64,000 nt of DNA, taken from assembly GCF_003352465.1 (NCBI RefSeq), contig NZ_CP031153.1, forward strand, positions 4,240,001 to 4,304,000, written 5' to 3'. A program made the position numbers and the translations under genes. Position 1 is the first letter of the stretch, and each line of letters opens with the position of its first letter. The stretch is from Kordia sp. SMS9 (GTDB taxonomy: Bacteria > Bacteroidota > Bacteroidia > Flavobacteriales > Flavobacteriaceae). Of this stretch, positions 1 to 9,430 are shown in pieces. The notes under the pieces are model-generated. The model saw only the letters and a program-made list of their open reading frames with translations. It was not told the DNA's origin and did no database searches.

Positions 1-2
1 GA

Positions 3-551
3 ATTAGAGATTTAAATAAAAATCAAATTCAAAATTATTATTCTGGAGAAATAATAACCAAAGGAATAATTAAAAATGGTTCTATTTTAACTGGCATGGA
101 TGGTGATTTTAATACAGTCAAATGGAAAGCAGGCAAGGCCTTATTGAATCAAAGAATTTGTGAATTAGATACAGATAATAATGGAATAAGAGACTTTCTT
201 TACTATTACGTTTCTCTACCTTTAAAATATATTAATGATATCAAGTATTTCACTACTGTTAAGCATTTATCAGCTCCTGATTTAAATAACTTATTAATTA
301 TTTATCCTCCAAAAGAAGAACAACAAGAAATCGCCAACTATTTAGACCGTACAACAAAAACCATTGACAAAATTGTTGAAAATCTACACACACAAATAAG
401 TACCTTACAAGAACTCCGTAAAACACTTATCAATGATGTGGTCACAGGGAAAGTATCTATTTTACATACCCAAGAAGCGAAAGCTGAGGGGGAAATTTAT
501 GAAGAAGAAGCTGAAACAGCACGAAAACTAGATACCTTACGTCGCATATAA
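3..551 (+). CDS. hsdS: Type I restriction-modification specificity subunit HsdS, C-terminal part (runs off left edge)
   Basis: The reading frame is open from the first bases of the window, so the gene starts upstream; the first internal ATG (96) is not its start. Visible are the end of the second target-recognition domain (GMDGDFN motif, then the NQRICEL strand) and the conserved C-terminal helix region with PPKEEQQEIANYLD and a long helical spacer ending in LRKTLINDVVTGKV, both standard in HsdS. HsdS sets the DNA target of the methylase and of the R subunit. The matching hsdM is expected upstream, outside the window. The unknown gene at 563 and hsdR at 1016 follow closely on the same strand, so this is one operon. 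Family identification is secure; target specificity cannot be read. Confidence 0.9.
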   Translation: MRDLNKNQIQNYYSGEIITKGIIKNGSILTGMDGDFNTVKWKAGKALLNQRICELDTDNNGIRDFLYYYVSLPLKYINDIKYFTTVKHLSAPDLNNLLIIYPPKEEQQEIANYLDRTTKTIDKIVENLHTQISTLQELRKTLINDVVTGKVSILHTQEAKAEGEIYEEEAETARKLDTLRRI

Positions 552-562
552 AATCAACACCT

Positions 563-1009
563 ATGATTGCCAACAACAAACCTTTTCAACTCATACTAGA
601 CGCATACAACACAGAATGTTTTACTATTTATTGTGTTTTAAAATCTTTAAAAGGCTATCCTGCTATTTACAATAATGACTATACAGATGAAGAAGGCATG
701 ATGCATGCACTTAGTTTTGCATTCTTGTGCGAACGTTTTGTATACCACATCACTAAAAATCAAGGGAATTATGTAGACGAGTATCCCGAATTAATACACG
801 AATTATCCTTAGAAACTGATGTTGCTACCTTTAAAGAAGAATTGGAAAAAACAACAGCTACTATTGTAAAGGATATCAAAACACTCTTTCCCTCCGAAAA
901 ATTAGTGCTTTCTTTTTTTGGAACTATATTCAGAATGGAAACCGAAGCAGCATCTTTTGAAGGTGAATATTTAGATGCTCTTGATTTTTATCAAAACTAC
1001 ATACACTAA
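563..1009 (+). CDS. Unknown 148-aa protein inside the type I RM operon
   Basis: I do not recognise a family. The protein is acidic, soluble-looking and predicted largely helical, with no signal peptide or membrane segment. It starts 11 bp after hsdS and ends 6 bp before hsdR, so it is co-transcribed with and embedded in the restriction operon. This position suggests an accessory role in the RM system, for example a regulator or assembly factor, or an added defence gene. That is inference from context only. No catalytic motif is visible. Confidence 0.75.
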   Translation: MIANNKPFQLILDAYNTECFTIYCVLKSLKGYPAIYNNDYTDEEGMMHALSFAFLCERFVYHITKNQGNYVDEYPELIHELSLETDVATFKEELEKTTATIVKDIKTLFPSEKLVLSFFGTIFRMETEAASFEGEYLDALDFYQNYIH

Positions 1010-1015
1010 ATTACC

Positions 1016-4000
1016 ATGGATGAATTAGGACTGCAACAAAAATACATACTCGACTTCATAACCAATCACGATTACGGATTGCAATACAAAGAAGTCAAAG
1101 CCAATACGGTTTCCAAACTGTGTTTTATTAAAGAAGACCTAAAATATGTCCTCAGTGAAACTTCTCAAAACAAAGTTGCGTACCGAAAGTTGCTCAAAAC
1201 TTACAGCAATGACGAAGATCAATTATTGGAGGAGTTTATGACGTTTTTAAACAAACGTATTGGAGAACAAACCAATATGGCGTTATTCTTCAATAAAAAC
1301 AAATCGGTCACGTTCAAAAGTATAAAGTTCAACTTGTTCTATCCTAGTGGAACGCTCACTGGTGGCGATGCTTTATTTGAAGAAAATCAATTCTCAGTGG
1401 TACAGGAATTTCCGTTCATTTACACACACGAAGGAAAACAACAATTTCACTTTCGTCCAGACATTAGCTTTTTCCTCAATGGTATCTTTTTTAGCTATTC
1501 AGAGCTAAAATCAAACTACAACAACCAAAACGCACACAAAAACGGGAAACTTAAAATTGCCAACGATTACCGAAAAGCGGTAACAGGTTATCTCGCTATT
1601 GCGGATGGGAACGATGTGTCGAAAACGATTCGTAAAGACTTTTTAAAAATATTTGAAAAAGCCATTCACATCACCACTACAGATGTTGAAGAAACGTATA
1701 TCATTAGAAACATTAGCAACTTTTACGACGAAATAAAAAAGCAAGTTGAAAGTAGCCATCATGAATACGAGCACTATACAAAACTGATGAAAGATGCGTT
1801 AAAACCGTATCCACTTTTACAACCAAACGCTACACGCAAACAACGTTTTGAAGAAGTATTTACAGCTTTGTACAGCAAAAAAATGATTGAACGCGAAATA
1901 TTATATTACAACTTTTTAGAGCGCGAATTGGTCAAAGGCGACAAAGGAAACACCAAAGAATACCATCACAACGACGGACGTTTGATTGCGCCGCGACCAA
2001 AACAAAAGTTTGGCTCAGACAAAATCATTGCCAAAATAGACGAGTTTTTAGCACATGAAAACGAACCCAATTATTTTATAGACAAACTACGTGCGCAACT
2101 AACGGCAAAAAAAATAGGCAAGCAACAAATAGAAGAACTCATTGCCAAAAGATTAAAGTATCAAAACAATAAAAATGTATATTCCTTACTGTTACAATAC
2201 GCCGCAGGTTTTGGAAAAAGTAATATTATTGGTTGGACAGCCTTGCAACTCAAAGATATTTACAAAAATAAAGCGTTTGTGTATGACAAAATACTATTGG
2301 TGGTAGACAGAGTACAACTACGCGATCAGTTGGACAGTAAAATGTACAACATGAACATCAAAAAAAACATGTACATTGAAGCCAACAACCGCAAAAACTT
2401 TTTAACTGCTTTACAAACAGACAAACGCATTGTCATTGTAAATCTTCAAAAATTTGGAAGCATTGGCGATTTCTTAGACGATCAGGTTTTGGCGCAACTC
2501 GCTACCATGCGCATAGCCTTTTTAATAGATGAAATTCACCGTTCTAACAGTGGCGTGCAACATGAAGAAATGATTTCGGTCTTTGACGAATTACAGCACA
2601 GTTTTGATGCGAATGAAAACTATACTAAGAACAAACAAAAAAAGAATCTAATTATCGGTTTTACAGCCACACCAAGTGACGTAACGCTGGCACGCTTTGG
2701 AGAGTTTAACACCTACGCAGAAGCGGAAAAAATTTGGGCGCCATTTGACAGTTACACCATGAAAGAAGCCATTGAAGATGGTTATATTTTAAATCCGATT
2801 GATGGTATTCTGCCTGTTTCGGCTAAAATGTACTTTGAAAAACCCGAAGATGTTTTAAAAGGTTTTGATGGCGATTATGGATATGATGTCCCAGACAATA
2901 CAAGTACAGGTATAGACGATGATGGCAAAAAATACCGCATCAGTAAAAAGAAAATCTACGAAAACGAAAATCGCATAGAAGCAATTTCTAAATTCATTGC
3001 CAAACGTTTGATAACTGCGGTATATCCAAACATTCGTGGGTATGCAAAAGCTATGTTGGCAACTGCATCGATTCCTGCGGCAATCAAATATCGTAAATAC
3101 ATTAAAAAATATTATGCGGAATTAGTAACTGAAAAAAAATATCATAAATATAAAGACGCACCAATCTATATTGTATACAGTTCGGATGGACAAAAGTATG
3201 TAAGTGCCACTACGTTAAACGAAAACCTTTCGGAAGCAAAAGTATTACAAGAGTTTACTCGTAACAAAAATGGACTCATTATCGTAGTAGACAAACTGCA
3301 AACTGGTTTTGACGAACCAAAACTACACACACTATTTCTTGACAAGGAAATTCGCGGTATCAATGCCATTCAGACCATTTCCAGAGTCAATCGTACGACC
3401 AAATACAAGTTGGATTGTAAAATCATTGATTTATCGTATAAAAATGTAAACGTTGGTAACATCAAGCAGGCTTTTGAACACTTTAGCAATGTGGTGGTTA
3501 GTGACTTTGATCCAATTGGACAAGAAGAACGCATGCAGGAACTTTATGAAGAACTGCTATTAGAAAAGCTTTTTGTAGACCACTTCCCTACTTTTAAAGT
3601 CTATCAACAAAGTGACAAAGAAGATATATCAGCAATTCTAAACTTTGAAAACGCGGTTACGCAATTAGTGAAAAATGAGTTAGAAACAGCTAAAAAATTA
3701 AAAAAGCATGTCAATCACTATTTTAAAATATTGAACCTCATCAATTATGTCATTGAGATTGATAAAAAGTATACGGATGATTTCTTTACAGAATTCTGGC
3801 AGCGTTTCAGCATCTTATACAATTCGCTCACCGCAACCGATGAACTTGTAGATGATGTTACCATTTACTTTGACAATAAAATTGGAATCGTCGCTTTGGG
3901 AGCGGAAACTCCTCCTGTAAAAAAGCCAGGCGTGAATGAACCATCTGAAGGCTATGGAAATTCAAAACAGTATAAATTTGACATCTTAGCGGTCATTGAA

Positions 4001-4288
4001 AAGCGCAATCAGGAAGAAGACGATATAGAAGCGTTGATAGAAGAATTTCAAGAAAAAATAGAAGCGTTCTTTGCATACATTCGCATACCAAAAAACGGGA
4101 AATACCTAATGGCAAAAATAAAAAATGCTGGTGTTGCCATTGATGAAGAAGAAATTTACGAAGACTTCAAAAAAATCTATGAAAAATACATCCGTCGCAA
4201 CCGAAAAGCATTGGGTGATTTCTTTATCAAACAAACCAGAGACATTGTAAATCAACTTTGTGATGATTTTGAAAAGACGTTACAATAA
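1016..4288 (+). CDS. hsdR: Type I restriction enzyme endonuclease/translocase subunit HsdR
   Basis: 1090 aa, normal HsdR length. The N-terminal nuclease domain carries a PD-(D/E)xK site: PD at residues 148-149 and SELK at 162-165. The SF2 translocase follows: Walker A AAGFGKS (about 396-402), a DRVQLRDQL segment (431-439), DEIH box (505-508), GFTATP (548-553), and a motif VI region with TGFDEPKLHTLFLDK and QTISRVNRT. The long helical C-terminus would contact the methylase core. With HsdS/HsdM it pumps unmodified DNA and cuts it at a distance. It lies 6 bp after the 148-aa gene. All key motifs are present, so it is probably active. Confidence 0.95.
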   Translation: MDELGLQQKYILDFITNHDYGLQYKEVKANTVSKLCFIKEDLKYVLSETSQNKVAYRKLLKTYSNDEDQLLEEFMTFLNKRIGEQTNMALFFNKNKSVTFKSIKFNLFYPSGTLTGGDALFEENQFSVVQEFPFIYTHEGKQQFHFRPDISFFLNGIFFSYSELKSNYNNQNAHKNGKLKIANDYRKAVTGYLAIADGNDVSKTIRKDFLKIFEKAIHITTTDVEETYIIRNISNFYDEIKKQVESSHHEYEHYTKLMKDALKPYPLLQPNATRKQRFEEVFTALYSKKMIEREILYYNFLERELVKGDKGNTKEYHHNDGRLIAPRPKQKFGSDKIIAKIDEFLAHENEPNYFIDKLRAQLTAKKIGKQQIEELIAKRLKYQNNKNVYSLLLQYAAGFGKSNIIGWTALQLKDIYKNKAFVYDKILLVVDRVQLRDQLDSKMYNMNIKKNMYIEANNRKNFLTALQTDKRIVIVNLQKFGSIGDFLDDQVLAQLATMRIAFLIDEIHRSNSGVQHEEMISVFDELQHSFDANENYTKNKQKKNLIIGFTATPSDVTLARFGEFNTYAEAEKIWAPFDSYTMKEAIEDGYILNPIDGILPVSAKMYFEKPEDVLKGFDGDYGYDVPDNTSTGIDDDGKKYRISKKKIYENENRIEAISKFIAKRLITAVYPNIRGYAKAMLATASIPAAIKYRKYIKKYYAELVTEKKYHKYKDAPIYIVYSSDGQKYVSATTLNENLSEAKVLQEFTRNKNGLIIVVDKLQTGFDEPKLHTLFLDKEIRGINAIQTISRVNRTTKYKLDCKIIDLSYKNVNVGNIKQAFEHFSNVVVSDFDPIGQEERMQELYEELLLEKLFVDHFPTFKVYQQSDKEDISAILNFENAVTQLVKNELETAKKLKKHVNHYFKILNLINYVIEIDKKYTDDFFTEFWQRFSILYNSLTATDELVDDVTIYFDNKIGIVALGAETPPVKKPGVNEPSEGYGNSKQYKFDILAVIEKRNQEEDDIEALIEEFQEKIEAFFAYIRIPKNGKYLMAKIKNAGVAIDEEEIYEDFKKIYEKYIRRNRKALGDFFIKQTRDIVNQLCDDFEKTLQ

Positions 4289-4345
4289 ATAATACAGTAA
4301 TTCCCCTAAACTGCTGTCACATGTATAAACAAACACAAACTAACT

Positions 4346-6295
4346 ATGAGACTTGCGGCTATTTTTATACCCGAAAATACATTTCCACATCTCTTTGGGA
4401 AAGATCATGAAGAATTGACCATTAATTTAGGTGGAAAGTATTTGTATACAGTAACTGAATTTAGAGTAACCAAAACTGAAAACCCTCAATTCGCCCCATA
4501 CTTTTGGCGAGAAAACATTTCATTAGTATCTGCCATTGTTGGTGCAAATGGAACTGGAAAAACGAGTTTGCTGGATATTTTTAGAACTACTAATGTTTGT
4601 GAGTACATATATGAAGATAATGCTTATGATCGTCATTACAGACAACATGAAACTGCTGGCTATCAAGATGTATATTACTACACACCACATTTAAACATAC
4701 ATTTGGAAGGGAATGAAAAAGGGAATTTCAGAGACCTATCCAAATACCAAATGATGTTGGATGATGTAGGTCATGAACCACTAGAATTGTCAGTTGGTTT
4801 AGAATTACATCATTCAGAAAATTTAAAACGCTGGATTCGTGCTATACAAGCTGATGAATTACAGGAGATTATTACTGAAACGAAATTACCATCATTTTCA
4901 GGTATCAATATTAAGATAAATTATATTTCAGTAGAAGCACATCAAACTTCTTATCGATTCAGACCATTTTTTAAAAGTTTTGAAGAATTAATCGATGAAG
5001 AAAGGACTAGACGTGAAATAGAGATTGTTAGAAACTTAAAACTAACTAGAGAAGATATTGAAAAAAGAAGAGGCTATTATTTTCAAAAATTACGCTTGGA
5101 ACTAGAAATTATCAAAAGAATCATTACAAAAGTACAAAGTATACTAGAAGCATCAGGAAACAAATACTTAGAGGAAGGCTTTGTAAACAATGATCTTACT
5201 GTAAATTCCGAAGAGTTTAAAAGTTTAAGTAGCACTAAAGAAGCTTTTTATCTATTTTTAGCCCATGCGTATGTACAACTTACTCCAAAAAGTAAAAAAA
5301 TATACTTTCCTGTTGAAGAAATAAAAAATCTGCTAGAAGCATTATTGAAATATGTGCCAGAAAATGAAGACATCGACAACTGGACAATAATGCCAGTAGA
5401 TTTTAACGCTGCTACGGAGATACTAATTGCTTACAAAGCATTTTTAGTTGCCTTTAAAAAAGACTTTGCTTATGACAAAAAAATAGCTTTGTCGTTTTCT
5501 CCTAATAAAAATTTGAGTTCTGGAGAAAAAGCAATGTATGATTTATTTGGCTCATTTTATGATATGAAATATCGTATTTCAAATGCCTTACATACATCGT
5601 ATGGTATTTATGAAAAAAGTTTCGAAATTCAACAACAACAACTAGTATTAATTGACGAAGGAGATTTAGGTTTTCATCCACAGTGGAAAAAAAGATACAT
5701 TGATACGCTTCTAAAAGGTTTTCAATGTATATTTCCTGAAAAACAAATTCAGATCATTTTTACAACACACGATCCATTGACCTTGTCAGACATCCCAAAA
5801 CATAACATTACCTACTTATCTAAGAATGAACAAGGAATTACAAAAGTTGAAGATAGTAGCTTAAAAAGATCCTTTGGTGGAAATATTTCAGATTTACTAA
5901 CAGATTCATTTTTCATAGAAAACGGATTGGTCGGTGATTTTGCTAAAGCAAAAATTAATTCAATTATTACATGGCTTTCCATTAAAAAGTTAGAAAAAGA
6001 AATAAAACAATTAGAAGAAGAAGAAACCTTGATTCCATTGCCTCTATCAATTACAAAAAGAGAGGAACTAGAAATATTAAAAGCTGAATTTGAAAACTTC
6101 TATGATGTTCAACCTGAAACACAATGGCGACAAATTCAAATCATTGATGAACCCATACTCCGAATCAAACTGCAAGAAATGTATGCTGAAATATTTGAAG
6201 AAGAAGAAGATACAGAAGATACTATTCGAATGGAAATTCAGCGACTTGCAGAAAAACTAGGGAAAGATGTAGAATTTAAAGACAAAGAAGAATGA
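4346..6295 (+). CDS. AAA/ABC-type ATPase, PtuA-like (Septu-type defence)
   Basis: 649-aa SMC/RecF-like ATPase. Walker A GANGTGKT lies at residues 66-73. An ABC-signature-like LSSGEK is near 390, a Walker B LVLIDEGDLGFHP near 433, and an H-loop TTHDP about 40 residues later. A long helical insert separates the two ATPase halves. The last codons overlap the start of the HNH gene (ATGA), so the two are translationally coupled. An overlapping ATPase + HNH pair next to a restriction system is the known layout of Septu (PtuA/PtuB) and of retron-associated PtuAB. The ATPase would sense or gate the nuclease during phage infection. The Septu assignment rests on architecture; the ATPase call is firm. 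Confidence 0.8.
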   Translation: MRLAAIFIPENTFPHLFGKDHEELTINLGGKYLYTVTEFRVTKTENPQFAPYFWRENISLVSAIVGANGTGKTSLLDIFRTTNVCEYIYEDNAYDRHYRQHETAGYQDVYYYTPHLNIHLEGNEKGNFRDLSKYQMMLDDVGHEPLELSVGLELHHSENLKRWIRAIQADELQEIITETKLPSFSGINIKINYISVEAHQTSYRFRPFFKSFEELIDEERTRREIEIVRNLKLTREDIEKRRGYYFQKLRLELEIIKRIITKVQSILEASGNKYLEEGFVNNDLTVNSEEFKSLSSTKEAFYLFLAHAYVQLTPKSKKIYFPVEEIKNLLEALLKYVPENEDIDNWTIMPVDFNAATEILIAYKAFLVAFKKDFAYDKKIALSFSPNKNLSSGEKAMYDLFGSFYDMKYRISNALHTSYGIYEKSFEIQQQQLVLIDEGDLGFHPQWKKRYIDTLLKGFQCIFPEKQIQIIFTTHDPLTLSDIPKHNITYLSKNEQGITKVEDSSLKRSFGGNISDLLTDSFFIENGLVGDFAKAKINSIITWLSIKKLEKEIKQLEEEETLIPLPLSITKREELEILKAEFENFYDVQPETQWRQIQIIDEPILRIKLQEMYAEIFEEEEDTEDTIRMEIQRLAEKLGKDVEFKDKEE

Positions 6296-7278
6296 TTTCA
6301 ATAGACGATACACTACCAAATGTCATTAAAGCAAAAGCAGAACATTACAAAGTAATAAATATCTATTTACGAAGAAGTCATTTACAGAAGAACACGCCTG
6401 TAACAGACTTTATTAAAGATAATTTAGATAACCTGATAAACGGTAAACCAGATGAACTTCAAGTATTAAATAAACAGTTTTACGATGCCATTCCTCAACA
6501 TTCTACCAATGGTTACGAGATGTACCTTACTGCAATAGAGAAGAAAAAAGGAGACAGAACGCAATCAGAAAAAAGGTTGGTCACAAAATATAATAAGCTA
6601 CGAAAGAAGCTATATAAAATAATCAATTATGAAGATTGGTTTATTTCTTCTCCAAAATTATATGCTTATCAGTTAGCCGAAAATTTAGACAGAACTACCT
6701 GTACTTATTGTAATCGACTCTATACAAATACCGTAAAAACCAAAGATGGTGCAAAAGTCATGCGTCCACAATTTGACCATTGGTTTCCAAAAAGTAAATT
6801 TCCACTTTTAGCGCTATCGTTTTATAATTTAATACCTAGTTGTAGTGTCTGTAATAGTTCTACCAAAGGCGATACCTTATTTGAGCTAAACTCACACTAT
6901 CATCCGTATGACAAAGACATATTAGACAAATTCACTTTTAGCTATGATTATGAAAAATCATTAGATGAATATACTGTGAAAATTGCCCATAATACTGCAG
7001 ATATCAAAGCAGAAAAAACATTCAAAGATTTAAACTTAGCAACCATATACAATGCGCATACATCAGAACTCAAAGATTTAATTACTATCGAAAAGAAGTA
7101 TACAAAAAGTTATATAGATACCATTCAAAAATCCTATCCTAGTTCAGGTTTATCGTATGATGAAGTCTACCGTTTAGCCTTTGGAACTGAATACAAAGAA
7201 GAAAACTTTCATCAACGTCCTTTTAGTAAGTTTAAAAAAGATATACTCGCAGAACTTAAAATTATTCCTAGTAAATAA
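6292..7278 (+). CDS. HNH endonuclease, PtuB-like partner of the upstream ATPase
   Basis: 328 aa. The central region has a zinc-binding HNH fold: CTYC (137-140), FDHWFPK (161-167) with the catalytic D162-H163, and CSVCN with KG (184-193). This is the C-x2-C / DHxxPK / C-x2-CN pattern seen in PtuB and McrA-type nucleases. Its ATG overlaps the ATPase stop codon by 4 bp. The N-terminal ~110 residues are basic and helical and may bind the ATPase or DNA. No reverse transcriptase or non-coding RNA element is visible beside it, so a stand-alone Septu-like pair fits better than a retron. Confidence 0.82.
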   Translation: MISIDDTLPNVIKAKAEHYKVINIYLRRSHLQKNTPVTDFIKDNLDNLINGKPDELQVLNKQFYDAIPQHSTNGYEMYLTAIEKKKGDRTQSEKRLVTKYNKLRKKLYKIINYEDWFISSPKLYAYQLAENLDRTTCTYCNRLYTNTVKTKDGAKVMRPQFDHWFPKSKFPLLALSFYNLIPSCSVCNSSTKGDTLFELNSHYHPYDKDILDKFTFSYDYEKSLDEYTVKIAHNTADIKAEKTFKDLNLATIYNAHTSELKDLITIEKKYTKSYIDTIQKSYPSSGLSYDEVYRLAFGTEYKEENFHQRPFSKFKKDILAELKIIPSK

Positions 7279-7318
7279 AAACCACCCAAACAGTTGTAAA
7301 ACTGAATGAATGGTTTTT
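7277..7318 (+). terminator. Terminator-like hairpin after the defence operon
   Basis: An AAAAACCA arm (7277-7284) pairs with TGGTTTTT (7311-7318), and an inner CAGT/ACTG pair (7291-7304) sits between them. A T-rich tail follows directly after the HNH stop codon. Confidence 0.55.
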
Positions 7319-7349
7319 TGGTAATGTAGTAATTTGATAATACTTTGAT

Positions 7350-7473
7350 ACGTCCTTGCGAGGAACATAGTGACGTGGCAATCTGTGACTTCAGATAACG
7401 CTATCGTTATACAATACACAGACTGCCACAGCGTACACACCATGTATGCTTAGTAAATCGAAGTACGCAGTGA
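7350..7473. repeat. MITE/REP-like intergenic element (family A)
   Basis: It begins CGTCCTTGCGAGG and ends CGCAGTGACG, giving near-inverted ends. Inside are GCAATCTGTGACTTCA and ACACAGACTGCCAC. Relatives occur at 7558, 9168 and in tandem at 11388-11760. No coding capacity is visible. Confidence 0.7.
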
Positions 7474-7557
7474 CGTTTCTTAGTAAATGTAACAATGTAC
7501 TAATGTAGTAATGTACCAATTTGAAAATGTAGCAATTTGAAAATGTAGCAATGCTTG

Positions 7558-7725
7558 CTTCGATACGTCCTTGCGAACGCAGTGAAGCAATCTGTTACTT
7601 CAAAAAACGGAATTGCATTTTGATAGTGAGACTGCCGCGTCATTCTTCCTCGCAGTGACGTTTCGGAATTGTTTTTTATTCAATAAACAGATTACTTCAG
7701 TCATGCTTCCTTCGTAATGACGCAT
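7558..7725. repeat. Second family-A element plus a 3' partial copy
   Basis: CGATACGTCCTTGCGAACG, GAAGCAATCTGTTACTTC, GAGACTGCCGCGTC and CCTCGCAGTGACG match the neighbouring element. A further partial copy (AACAGATTACTTCAGTC to CGTAATGACGC) runs to about 7725. The stretch between the two elements (7474-7557) holds short AATGTAGCAATTTGAA-type tandem repeats. Confidence 0.6.
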
Positions 7726-7742
7726 CATAAAACATTCGTTAA

Positions 7743-8519
7743 TTAACTTTGAGAGGCTTCTGCATTTACATCTCCGTTTTGTACAATAGTATCATCTGAT
7801 ACTGGTACTTCCTCAGTAGGCGAACTTGAACGCAAACTGATCGTTTGATTGTACTGTCTTGCCAAGACACTAATTTCATTCACCAAGTCTTGATGAACAA
7901 CATTGCTTCCTAGTGTAGCATGCGCCTGAATGTGCGCAACTAATTCACGATAGGTCGTTGTGCCTTTTTCGCGAATGGAATAAAAACTAGTGGCAGGATT
8001 AGCCGCAGTTTCTGAGATACGCGCTAAATACCGATCGTTAAAAGCTGCATTGGCTATTTTAAGTTCTGCTAACCAATCGCTTAAACGTACCGAAGCTAAT
8101 GCAGTGCTTAAATCCGTTTCTGTTTCCCAATCGGCAACCATACTGTCAATGACAGCCGTTTCTGCTTGGTAATTCATTCTCGGGATATTCGTTCCGTAAT
8201 TGTTTAGATTAAATAATAAACTACGTGCCGCAGATTGCTGTGTATCATCATAGTGGTAATTCAAAGCTTCTAAAGTTGCTTTAATTCCCATAAACGCTTT
8301 GTCACGTCTGTCATCTAAATCAATCAACTCTTGGGTAATGCCACTTCCTTGCTCCTGTTGAAACAGGTCATCCATTTGTGTAATGAGTGTTGCTAAGGCA
8401 TCACGCTGTGAAGTGAGTTGCAATACGTCAACATCATTTGCATTGACGAGTTCTAATACATCTTTCATGTATTGTAAAAATTCGCTATTTCTATAGCGTG
8501 CTAACATTGGATCGTTCAT
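7743..8519 (-). CDS. Hypothetical protein, DUF6261-like
   Basis: 258 aa, soluble, mostly helical. The opening ARYRNSEFLQYMKDVLELV and the general pattern of long helices with a low-complexity Ser/Glu/Asp C-terminal tail (from about 228) resemble the Bacteroidota DUF6261 family, whose function is not known. It stands alone between two repeat regions. The start ATG is preceded by a purine-rich AAACAAAAG. Family membership is from pattern memory and uncertain; that it is a real gene is likely from its length and normal composition. Confidence 0.65.
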   Translation of the reverse strand: MNDPMLARYRNSEFLQYMKDVLELVNANDVDVLQLTSQRDALATLITQMDDLFQQEQGSGITQELIDLDDRRDKAFMGIKATLEALNYHYDDTQQSAARSLLFNLNNYGTNIPRMNYQAETAVIDSMVADWETETDLSTALASVRLSDWLAELKIANAAFNDRYLARISETAANPATSFYSIREKGTTTYRELVAHIQAHATLGSNVVHQDLVNEISVLARQYNQTISLRSSSPTEEVPVSDDTIVQNGDVNAEASQS

Positions 8520-8606
8520 AATCTTTTGTTTTTAATAAATTCGTAATATTTTAACGTTTTTAAGTGGTTTCATTGAATAATTCGCAATAAAACTACCAAC
8601 AGAACC

Positions 8607-8806
8607 ATCTCGCAGCAATGCAACAAGCTTTTGTTGAACTTCAGAAGCGTCTCGCAGACCTGCAACACCCTTTTGTTTTACTTCAGAAGCATCTCGCAGA
8701 CCTGCAACGCCCTTTTGTTTTACTTCAGAAGCATCTCGCAGCGCTGCAGCAAGCTTTTGTTCAACTTCAGAAGTGTCTCGTAGACTTGTAACACGCTTCT
8801 GTTTAT
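8607..8806. repeat. 42-bp tandem repeat, about 4.8 copies
   Basis: Copies begin at 8607, 8649, 8691, 8733 and 8775 with the core TCTCGCAGACCTGCAAC and CTTTTGTTTTACTTCAGAAG. The period is 14 codons. The minus-strand frame from about 8819 to 8532 is fully open (14-aa unit SEVKQKGVAGLRDA) but has no start codon. A plus-strand frame from ATG 8618 to 8791 also reads through all copies (unit like LADLQRPFVLLQKH, 57 aa). Confidence 0.85.
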
Positions 8807-9167
8807 AGACAAAAGCCGATCACATTACTGTTTGATACTGTGAATCTCAGATATTTTTTAAAAACAATTATTATGAATAGTGATAAAACGAGTAAAATTC
8901 AGGGAAAACATCCGTAGTGGATTGTGGGTTTTCTTACGGGATGCATCTCGACTCCGCTCGATGTGACAGGTGTTGGGAAAACACTTTTACATTTTAAATT
9001 TAGCGTTTTACATTTTATATTTCGTTTTTATTGTTGTCGGTTGTGAGTTGCGTTATGTATTGACTGTTTGTTTCATAGCATAAACTTTTAAACTTATAAA
9101 CTCTTAAACTCTTAAACTCTTAAACTTCTCTGATTATAGATTTGTTAATTTGAAAATACCATATAAT
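8807..9167. other. Non-coding stretch between repeat blocks
   Basis: No credible gene is seen. It contains a CTCGACTCCGCTCGATGTGA sequence (8947-8966), related to CGACTCCGCTCAATGT at 9356, and a roughly 10-bp CTTAAACTCT tandem run at about 9090-9125. Confidence 0.5.
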
Positions 9168-9290
9168 ACGTCTTTACGGAACGCAAGTGACGCGCAACCT
9201 GTGACTTCAAAAAACACGCTCGTTCTACAATACACCGACTGCCACGGCGCAAACGCCATGTATGCTCAGTAAATCGAAGTACGCAGTGAC
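9168..9290. repeat. Family-A intergenic element, third location
   Basis: ACGTCTTTACGGAACGC, CAACCTGTGACTTCAAA, ACACCGACTGCCACGGCG, the shared block CATGTATGCTCAGTAAATCG and the terminal CGCAGTGACG closely match the element at 7350-7473. The two share the unusual central block with a GTATGCT(C/T)AGTAAATCGAAG core. Confidence 0.7.
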
Positions 9291-9375
9291 GTTTCTAATT
9301 CAATGTCGAAATTTGAAAATACCAAAAGGCGAAGCCGAATCTAAACACAACATTTCGACTCCGCTCAATGTAAAA

Positions 9376-9409
9376 AAAAACCGTCTCACAATACTGTAAG
9401 ACGGTTTTT
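9376..9409 (-). terminator. Rho-independent terminator of the Bax-inhibitor gene
   Basis: An 11-bp perfect stem AAAAACCGTCT / AGACGGTTTTT with a 12-nt loop. On the minus strand it ends in a T-run, 22 bp after the stop of the gene at 9431. Confidence 0.85.
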
Positions 9410-9430
9410 GATATATAAAGTGTATTTTAT

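Noticed and set aside
4346..7278. Retron-type defence (PtuAB with reverse transcriptase)
   Set aside because: No reverse transcriptase and no msr/msd-like inverted-repeat region next to the ATPase/HNH pair; the upstream neighbour is hsdR.
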